Shown: positions 16,184 to 20,763 of the stretch, piece after piece
How the letters are laid out: the number at the start of each line of letters is the position of its first letter
Numbering within the stretch: position 1 is the first letter of the stretch
From: a virus
DNA: 20,763 nucleotides
Reading direction: 5' to 3' (one strand)
Virus record (IMG/VR): IMGVR_UViG_3300049216_000413
Span: 1 to 20,763 of that record
Notes under the pieces: model-generated
What the model was told of the DNA's origin: nothing
Seen by the model: only the letters and a program-made list of their open reading frames with translations
Databases searched by the model: none
Position numbers and translations under genes: made by a program

Positions 16184-16679
16184 GTCCAGCTCCGTGTCGA
16201 CCAGTCGTAGCTGCCGCGGCCGTCATGCACGCCCATCACCACGACCCAGGCATGCCGCTCCTCGTCATCCAGCGAGAAGGCGACGTCGAACGGCACCCCG
16301 TGCCTGACCAGATAGAGACAGTCGATCAGCGCGGGGTGCCGGCTCAGTTTCCCGCCTGGCCCTCGCTCGCCGGTTCCGGCCGCAGCGCCGCGGCGACGGC
16401 GGCACAGCCGGCATCGCCCAGGCGGGCGATCAGGGCCTCCAGCTGCGCCTCATTGGCCGGCTGCGGCTGCGGCACGCCGTCGATCTCGGTGACGCAGAAG
16501 GCCAGCACCGCGAGGCCCATATAGGCGACGTTCTGCGACAGCGCCGGACCGAGCGCCTTGAACATGCGCAGCTTGTCCAGCGAGTTCGGTCGCTTCACCG
16601 TCAGCCGCCGCCCGGCGGCATCGGCCACCGCAATGCAGGCATTGGCGGCGGCGACGATCTGCTCCGCGGGCCCCTGCAT
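16180..16679 (-). CDS. Tail assembly chaperone, -1 frameshift fusion product (G-GT/E-E' type)
   Basis: The predicted fusion is 166 residues: the first 111 from the zero-frame chaperone and 55 more from the -1 frame. The extension starts LSRHPALIDCLYLVRHGVPF and ends DWSTRSWT, stopping at 16180-16182 in an ATGA overlap with the next gene. It is protein-like (FDVAFSLDDEERHAWVVV) but has no plausible start codon or ribosome-binding site of its own. The slippery GGGAAAC is at 16347-16353, directly before the zero-frame stop. This matches the lambda G/GT and P2 E/E' arrangement, where both short and long products are needed to load the tape measure and tube. Confidence 0.82.
16291..16341 (-). promoter_or_regulatory. 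Frameshift-stimulating stem-loop
   Basis: On the minus strand CGGCACCCCG (16341-16332) pairs perfectly with CGGGGTGCCG (16300-16291), a 10-bp GC-rich stem. It starts five bases after the slippery heptamer. Within the 31-base loop, CTGATC can pair with GGTCAG (six pairs, one G-U), extending the hairpin after a 2x3 internal loop. The distance and strength fit a -1 frameshift stimulator. A terminator is unlikely, because there is no U-tract and genes continue downstream. Confidence 0.78.
16344..16679 (-). CDS. Tail assembly chaperone, short form
   Basis: This 111-residue, mostly helical protein follows the tail tube gene (TGATG overlap). It contains GRRLTVKRPNSLDKLRMFKALGP, then QNVAYMGLAVLAFCVTEIDGVP and EAQLEALIARLGDAGCAAV, matching a family of small phage tail proteins in the gpG/gpE-like chaperone position. 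It ends EGQAGN. It acts in assembly and is usually absent from the mature particle. Most ribosomes should stop here; a minority should slip into the extension. Confidence 0.82.
   Translation of the reverse strand: MQGPAEQIVAAANACIAVADAAGRRLTVKRPNSLDKLRMFKALGPALSQNVAYMGLAVLAFCVTEIDGVPQPQPANEAQLEALIARLGDAGCAAVAAALRPEPASEGQAGN
16347..16353 (-). promoter_or_regulatory. Slippery heptamer GGGAAAC for -1 frameshifting
   Basis: Read on the minus strand, the zero-frame codons are GGA AAC followed directly by TGA, with G before them, so the heptamer has the canonical X XXY YYZ form. Slippage by one base places the tRNAs on GGG AAA and continues with CTG. It differs from the lambda G/GT site (GGGAAAG) by one base. 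Confidence 0.82.
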
Positions 16680-17107
16680 CAGACGCGCATGCGCCGGGCG
16701 GCGAAGAATTCCAGCTTCTGCTTGACGCTGGCATCGCCCTTCCAGGCGCCCGAGCTGGTCAGCTTGAACACCACGCTGTCGAACTGATACGTCGAGGTGC
16801 TGCCATCCGTCTCGGTGACGTACTGGTACAGCGTCCCGTACGGCAGGCTGCCCGAATTGTAGTAGGACTGCTCGGCCTGGGCGATGAAATCGTCCACCGC
16901 GCTGGTGCCGCGCTCGACGTCGAAACTGCCCTCCCAGCCCTTCGGCAGCTCCGCGCCGAGCTGCGTGCCGTCCAGCCGATCGACGCGCAGCGCCTGGGTG
17001 AGCTGCCGCGCCTCGAAGCCGGTGACGTGGCTGAGATCGACGCGCCCGAACGGCCCCATGACCACGACCTGGCAGTCGCGGCCGAGCGAGAAATTCGTTG
17101 CCGGCAT
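16679..17107 (-). CDS. Tail tube protein
   Basis: This 142-residue protein follows the sheath, in the position of P2 gpFII, and matches the phage tail tube group. It shows SLGRDCQVVVMGPFGRVDLSHVTGF, then PKGWEGSFDVERGTSAVDDFIAQAE and GTLYQYVTETDGSTSTYQFDSVVFKL, with the typical alternating beta-strands and the final KQKLEFFAARRMRV strand. It forms the inner hexameric tube through which DNA passes. A strong AAGGAG sits nine bases before the ATG and overlaps the sheath stop codon, as expected for an abundant structural product. Confidence 0.88.
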   Translation of the reverse strand: MPATNFSLGRDCQVVVMGPFGRVDLSHVTGFEARQLTQALRVDRLDGTQLGAELPKGWEGSFDVERGTSAVDDFIAQAEQSYYNSGSLPYGTLYQYVTETDGSTSTYQFDSVVFKLTSSGAWKGDASVKQKLEFFAARRMRV

Positions 17108-17115
17108 GTCAGTGG

Positions 17116-17121
17116 CTCCTT
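17116..17121 (-). promoter_or_regulatory. Strong ribosome-binding site for the tail tube
   Basis: AAGGAG is placed eight to nine bases before the tube ATG and overlaps the TAA of the sheath gene. Confidence 0.7.
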
Positions 17122-18694
17122 ATTGCACCTGGCCCGAGGGCAGGGTCTGGCGCTGCACCGTGACGGTCTGGCCGCCTTCCATGTTGACGATGAACTTCTC
17201 GTTGATCGCCTGGTACTGCACCTGCGTGTCCGATTGCACATAGCCGAGGCTGGTGCGGCTGTTCGGGTTGTTCGAGGTGTCGCAGATCACGCTGAACGGC
17301 AGCGATCCATCGGTACTGCCGAGGATGCCCTGGCCCAGCAGGTTCTGCAGGAAGCTCATCTGCGTCGCGCGGATCTGGCGGAACAGGTTGGCGTTGATCA
17401 CCTGGCCGACATACTGGCCCATGCCCGAGGCGAGCGTCGCGGCAATGAAGTTTGTCAGCCGCGTGTAGTTGTCGCCATTGGTCGCCGCGTTGGACGAGGA
17501 GTTGTGCCCGCCGCGCACGCCCCAGAAACTACCGGCCGGCTGCGGGTTGGCGATCACGTCGATCCCCGCGCCGAGCAGTGCCGAGAGCTCCGCGCTGCTG
17601 TAGCTGGTCGACTGACCGGAACCCGGCGTGCCGGATTTCTGGCTGCCGATCACACCATACAGCTGCTTGTTCAGGCTGGACTGCTCGGGCGAGAGATTGC
17701 CCAGCCTGCCGGCCGCGAAACCCTGCGGGGAGACCAGCCGCACCTGCCCGTTGGTCGCATCGTTCCACCACAGCCAGTCGCCGAACATCAGCTTGGCCGC
17801 GTAGCTGTCCAGCCCGGCCTGCTGCTTGATCGCGATCGCATCGGTGATGGTGTCGCCCGACGGACCGGTCAGGATCATGTAGACGCCTTCCTCCAGGCCG
17901 AACCCGGCCTGCAGCGTCCAGGTCGTCGGATCGTCGGAATCGGCGAGCAGCGCGATCCCGCAGCCCTGGCCGCGCAGCGCGTACATGCCGGCCCGCGGCA
18001 GCGTATCGGACCCGACCAGGGTCTGCGCGGTCACGCCGGTCGCCCCGTCGGTGCCGTTCAGCAGCGTCTGCGCCGACAGCGCCGCCGGCGGCGTGGTGGT
18101 CGCCGCACCCAGCGAGGCGACGCAGAGCTGCGACGGCCCGCGCAGCGGACCGGTGCCAAGGTTCACCGCATTGACCAGGTTCTTCCAGAACGCCGCCGGC
18201 GTCGGCGCCGCGATATTGTCGTACACCTCCGGCGTCAGGCCGGGCAGACCCAGCGTTAGCCGCCAGCGGCCCGCCTGGCTGCCCGAGGAGAGCACCACCG
18301 AGATGCTGTTGCCGAGTGATCCCGAGTAACGCGCGACCAGCACCGCCGGGTAGGCATTGTTGGCGTAGAACAGCGCATAGCTCGCCGCCACGTCAGTGCC
18401 GTCGGTGACCCGCACGCAGCGGAACGAGGAGGCGCCCTGCTGCACCGCGGTCGCGACCTGGGTTCCCATGTCGTATTTGCGCGCCACCACCGGGCCGAAC
18501 CCGACGGCGTAGTCGGCCATCGTGCCGACGATGCTGGGCTGGTTCACCGGTCCCCAGGACGCGGTGCCGACGACGCCCACGACATTCGTCGGCACGCCAT
18601 TGAGCACCAGGTTCTGCGGCGGCACGATCTGCACATAGAGATCGGGAACCACCAGCGCCGTCGTGTTGATCGACCCTGCCTGGACGATCGGCAT
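17120..18694 (-). CDS. Contractile tail sheath protein
   Basis: This 524-residue member of the phage tail sheath family (P2 gpFI, Mu gpL) forms the contractile outer cylinder. It starts PIVQAGSINTTALVVPDLYVQIVPP, with NVVGVVGTASWGPVNQP and DGTDVAASYALFYANNAYPAVLVARYSGSLGNSI blocks. The later core holds GIALLADSDDPTTW and DWLWWNDATNGQVRLVSPQG, then SSYSSAEL-type, NPQPAGSFWGVRGGHNSSSN and NYTRLTNFIAATLA. The last is the conserved sheath motif containing the family R(L/V)xNFI. The C-terminus (QYQAINEKFIVNMEGGQTVTV) supplies the arm strands. This shows the particle is of contractile type. The gene begins three bases after the preceding small gene and carries a perfect AAGGAG. Confidence 0.93.
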   Translation of the reverse strand: MPIVQAGSINTTALVVPDLYVQIVPPQNLVLNGVPTNVVGVVGTASWGPVNQPSIVGTMADYAVGFGPVVARKYDMGTQVATAVQQGASSFRCVRVTDGTDVAASYALFYANNAYPAVLVARYSGSLGNSISVVLSSGSQAGRWRLTLGLPGLTPEVYDNIAAPTPAAFWKNLVNAVNLGTGPLRGPSQLCVASLGAATTTPPAALSAQTLLNGTDGATGVTAQTLVGSDTLPRAGMYALRGQGCGIALLADSDDPTTWTLQAGFGLEEGVYMILTGPSGDTITDAIAIKQQAGLDSYAAKLMFGDWLWWNDATNGQVRLVSPQGFAAGRLGNLSPEQSSLNKQLYGVIGSQKSGTPGSGQSTSYSSAELSALLGAGIDVIANPQPAGSFWGVRGGHNSSSNAATNGDNYTRLTNFIAATLASGMGQYVGQVINANLFRQIRATQMSFLQNLLGQGILGSTDGSLPFSVICDTSNNPNSRTSLGYVQSDTQVQYQAINEKFIVNMEGGQTVTVQRQTLPSGQVQ

Positions 18695-18697
18695 GGA

Positions 18698-18868
18698 TCA
18701 GAGCTCCTTCTTCTGGGATTGCGTGGTGCCCGGCTGCGGCGCGCGGATCGCCACGACATCGGCCGCGTGCTCCCCTTGCTGCAGCAGCTTGACCTGCGTC
18801 GCGTCGGTGATGACGTCGCCGCGCCGATACGACCCGAAAGGCCGCACGACAACGAGAGTGGGATCCAT
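18698..18868 (-). CDS. Small phage protein of unknown function, before the sheath
   Basis: This protein of 56 residues begins MDPTLVVVRPFGSYRRGDVITD and continues ATQVKLLQQGEHAADVVAIRAP. It has the look of a small beta-barrel phage protein often found next to sheath genes; its C-terminus is polar (TTQSQKKEL). The ATG at 18866-18868 is preceded by GGAGA. It ends three bases before the sheath ATG and carries the sheath ribosome-binding site in its last codons. No function can be named; a connector or a sheath-loading factor is possible. Confidence 0.75.
   Translation of the reverse strand: MDPTLVVVRPFGSYRRGDVITDATQVKLLQQGEHAADVVAIRAPQPGTTQSQKKEL
18704..18709 (-). promoter_or_regulatory. Strong ribosome-binding site for the tail sheath
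   Basis: AAGGAG ends nine bases before the sheath ATG. It is built into the codons for the C-terminal Lys-Glu-Leu of the upstream small protein. Confidence 0.7.
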
Positions 18869-18879
18869 GCCGGTCTCCG

Positions 18880-19689
18880 TCAGGAAAAATAGGTCGCGCC
18901 GCCGAGCGTCAGATCGCCGAACAGCATGCTGGGCTGGGTCGCGGTCGCCGTCGTCGGATAGTCCACGGCGTAGAGCAGGTCGCGCCGATACAGCGACGCA
19001 TCCTGGCTCTGGTCGAAGGTCGTGGTGCCGCGGAAGCGGTACCGGCCGGTGCTGCCATCGGCCAGGCCGATGAACCGGTTGGCCGACAGCGCGCCATCGA
19101 CGCTGCTGCAGACCGCATCGCGCAGCGCCGGCGTGGGGCACCAGGCGCTGATGCGGAAGACCTGCTCCTGCCGCCGCAGCTCCTGCATCGCGGTCGCATC
19201 GGCCGCGGTGCGCGCGACCAGACGCCACGCGCCGGGGATGGTGACGGTCGCGCCATTCACCACCGCCGGCGTGTCATTGGCGACCAGCGCGCCGAGCGCC
19301 GCCGCGACCAGCTCCGGCGTGTAGCCGGCCTGCATCCGCACCACGTAGGCCTGCGCATTGACCAGCAGGCCGGCGGTCTGCCCGAGTGCGGCCGTGCCGG
19401 CGAAGCTCGCGACCTGGCCGTCGACCCGCGCGGTCAGCTGCGGCCGCGGTGCGGCGGCCTGCCATTCGTTGGTGAAGCGCGTCGTATTGCGCGCCGCACC
19501 CTCGACCGGGAAGACCGTGACGTTCACCCGCCCGGCCGCCAGGTCGGCGTCCAGCGCCGCGGAATTCGGCCAGCCGCGGAACACCCGGCAGGCGGGTCCG
19601 ACGATCGAGGTGCCGTTGGCACCCGGGGGATACAGCGCCGCCGTCACCGCGGCCACCAGCGCCGTCTCCACATCCGACTGGTCCGCCAT
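18880..19689 (-). CDS. Phage neck/tail-terminator-like protein, unnamed
   Basis: This 269-residue protein is read from the ATG at 19687-19689, overlapping the upstream stop (TGATG). It begins MADQSDVETALVAAVTAALYP and has the RVFRGWPNSAALDADLAAGRVNVTVFP block near residues 34-61. The first half has a short helix then beta strands, as in tail terminator or tail-completion proteins. The second half (TIPGAWRLVARTAADATAMQELRRQEQVFRISAW and onward) includes strands and GSTGRYRFRGTTTFD, ending GGATYFS. Its position just before the sheath suggests a role at the head-tail joint. Family identity could not be fixed by eye. A longer upstream extension overlaps the next gene and was not used. Confidence 0.7.
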   Translation of the reverse strand: MADQSDVETALVAAVTAALYPPGANGTSIVGPACRVFRGWPNSAALDADLAAGRVNVTVFPVEGAARNTTRFTNEWQAAAPRPQLTARVDGQVASFAGTAALGQTAGLLVNAQAYVVRMQAGYTPELVAAALGALVANDTPAVVNGATVTIPGAWRLVARTAADATAMQELRRQEQVFRISAWCPTPALRDAVCSSVDGALSANRFIGLADGSTGRYRFRGTTTFDQSQDASLYRRDLLYAVDYPTTATATQPSMLFGDLTLGGATYFS

Positions 19690-20324
19690 CAGGTCGCCGC
19701 CTGCTTGACGATCAGCCGCCAGCCGAGCGCGCTCTGCTCCGCCATCGAGACGACGTAGCTGCGCCCGAGATCGTCGGAGATCAGGTCCGCGCCACGCAGC
19801 GCGACCGGCAGCACCGGCAGCATCACCTGCCAATAGGGAATGCTGGCATCGGACGGCAGCTCGCCGGCCGCGCCGCCGGCCGCGGAGAGCACCGCGCCCG
19901 GCCAGTTCTGCATCAGCGGCGTCGCGGTCGCCGCGGTGACGCCGCCATAGGTGTTCGTCCCGGTGGTCGAAGGCGGCGCCGGACGGGCGAAGCTGAGCGT
20001 CCGGTTGGTCCGCACGCACAGCACCGGCAGCAACGGATCCTGTGCCGCGACGAAGAACACGCCGGCCTGGCCGCGCAGATAGTCGCCGGGACGGACATAG
20101 GCGCTGTCGAACACGCCATACCACAGCGCGTGGCCATAGCTGGTCGATTGCCGATAGGCGTTGTCCTGCACGTTGAAGCTGGCCGGCAGCCGCATGACGC
20201 GATTGGCCAGGCGGCAGGGATCGTTGACGCCGGACGGGCGCAGCACGTCGTGCGGCAGGCCGATGCGGAAGGCGGCACGGCCCCAGCCGCGGCTGATCCG
20301 GTCCTGGATGATCTCGGCGCGCAT
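19689..20324 (-). CDS. Phage neck/connector-region protein, unnamed
   Basis: This protein of 211 residues is read from the ATG at 20322-20324, which overlaps the upstream stop by one base. It starts MRAEIIQDRISRGWGRAAFRIG and has DVLRPSGVNDPCRLANRVMRLPASFN. It then shows aromatic- and Gly-rich beta sequence (SYGHALWYGVFDSAYVRPGDYLRG, GVFFVAAQDPLLPVLCVRTNRTLSF). The C-terminal part (IPYWQVMLPVLPVALRGADLISDDLGRSYVVSMAEQ) looks like a head-tail stopper-type barrel with the (S/D)D-x-x-GR-x-Y pattern. A stopper or adaptor role fits its place between putative connector and terminator genes. The longer frame to 20405 lies inside the neighbouring gene and was rejected. Confidence 0.68.
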   Translation of the reverse strand: MRAEIIQDRISRGWGRAAFRIGLPHDVLRPSGVNDPCRLANRVMRLPASFNVQDNAYRQSTSYGHALWYGVFDSAYVRPGDYLRGQAGVFFVAAQDPLLPVLCVRTNRTLSFARPAPPSTTGTNTYGGVTAATATPLMQNWPGAVLSAAGGAAGELPSDASIPYWQVMLPVLPVALRGADLISDDLGRSYVVSMAEQSALGWRLIVKQAAT

Positions 20325-20701
20325 CAGACGATCCACTCGAGCCCGGCATCGCCCAGCGCCGGGCCCGGCGGCAGGCCGAGGAAGCCGCACAGGCGGCGCG
20401 ACCACGCGGCCAGCAGGCGGGCGCGGTCGCGCACCTCGTCGCGGTTGCGGGTCCAGACCGCCGCCTGGTCGGTGTCGAGATTCTCCGCCGCGCGCGGCAC
20501 CGCCGCCTCCAGCGCGTTCAGCGTGCCGAGCTGCGAGCGTACCACCGCCTCCTCGCTGTCGGAGAGGTTGGAGAGGCGGTATTCCATCGCGCCGTACGCC
20601 TGGTAGAAGCGCCAGCCCATGTTGCCGGCCTGGCCCGCGCCATAGGCGGGATAGCCCATGAACCGGCGCGCGTCGGTCCGTTCGGCATCGCTCAGCGCCA
20701 T
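20324..20701 (-). CDS. Phage head-tail-region protein, unnamed
   Basis: This 125-residue, mostly helical protein is the first complete gene of the operon seen in this window. It starts MALSDAERTDARRFMGYPAYG and continues with NMGWRFYQAYGAMEYRLSNLSDSEEAVVRS. It then has NLDTDQAAVWTRNRDEVRDRARLLAAW, a long charged helix, and ends LCGFLGLPPGPALGDAGLEWIV. The size and all-helical look fit an adaptor protein that binds the portal ring. GGGGGAC lies upstream of the ATG at a suitable distance. The function is inferred from position only. Confidence 0.7.
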   Translation of the reverse strand: MALSDAERTDARRFMGYPAYGAGQAGNMGWRFYQAYGAMEYRLSNLSDSEEAVVRSQLGTLNALEAAVPRAAENLDTDQAAVWTRNRDEVRDRARLLAAWSRRLCGFLGLPPGPALGDAGLEWIV

Positions 20702-20732
20702 GCTGCGTCCCCCGATATCGGCAGAAGCGGGC

Positions 20733-20762
20733 GGGGGGGGTCGCCCCGGGCGCGCCCCCCCC
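20733..20762. other. Extreme GC hairpin at the right edge
   Basis: Eight consecutive G at 20733-20740 face eight consecutive C at 20755-20762, with CGCC/GGCG complementarity between them. The sequence can form a very stable hairpin of about twelve pairs. It lies about 30 bases upstream of the first complete minus-strand gene. It could be a structured leader or an intergenic terminator; it could also be an assembly breakpoint, as it coincides with the window end. No U-tract is visible inside the window. Confidence 0.4.
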
Positions 20763-20763
20763 T

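Noticed and set aside
16291-16341. Inverted repeat as a transcription terminator
   Set aside because: There is no U-tract, the repeat lies inside coding sequence and transcription must continue into downstream tail genes. Its distance from GGGAAAC favours a frameshift stimulator.
14579-16524. Long plus-strand open frames (395 and 617 codons) over the tape-measure region
   Set aside because: They are low-complexity Arg/Gly/Ala antisense translations. They cross several minus-strand genes with well-defined overlaps and recognised domains.
17027-18259. Plus-strand frame of 410 codons opposite the sheath
   Set aside because: The minus-strand sheath is unmistakable; the plus frame is a composition shadow.

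Overview
The window is a high-GC, densely packed phage gene block, almost all of it on the minus strand and read from right to left. It encodes the neck, contractile tail, baseplate, receptor-binding fibres and lysis end of a myovirus-type prophage. A phage tail-like particle (tailocin) cannot be excluded, because no capsid, portal or terminase gene lies inside the window. Base composition, codon use and the overall look of the proteins suggest an alphaproteobacterial host, probably Rhodospirillales/Acetobacteraceae. This is inference; there is no rRNA or housekeeping gene to confirm it.

Layout in transcription order (right to left). At 20701-18698 are four small neck/connector proteins without a firm functional name. 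At 18694-16679 are the tail sheath and tail tube. At 16679-16180 is a tail assembly chaperone with a downstream extension in the -1 frame, joined by what looks like a textbook programmed frameshift (GGGAAAC, 5-nt spacer, 10-bp stem). At 16183-15815 is an HK97-gp10-like protein. At 15777-14677 is a gene in the tape-measure position whose product is mostly Ala/Pro low-complexity sequence. At 14677-13806 are a gpU-like protein and a stand-alone LysM (gpX-like) protein. At 13834-10087 are the baseplate hub (gpD-like), spike (gpV), gpW/gp25, gpJ and gpI-like proteins. At 10046-874 are a glycine-rich adhesin-like protein, a small fibre-tail adaptor-like protein and three long fibre/tailspike proteins with a shared N-terminal module: two beta-helix proteins and one collagen-like protein with an SGNH esterase. 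At 804-68 are a holin-like membrane protein and a GH108 endolysin.

The left edge is the 3' end of an IS5-family transposase on the plus strand. It interrupts the C-terminal peptidoglycan-binding domain of the endolysin, so this copy of the prophage is probably impaired in lysis. Most neighbouring genes overlap by 1-4 bases (TGATG or ATGA), which fits one long, translationally coupled late operon. No promoter was recognised; it should lie to the right of the window. No tRNA, rRNA or CRISPR was seen.
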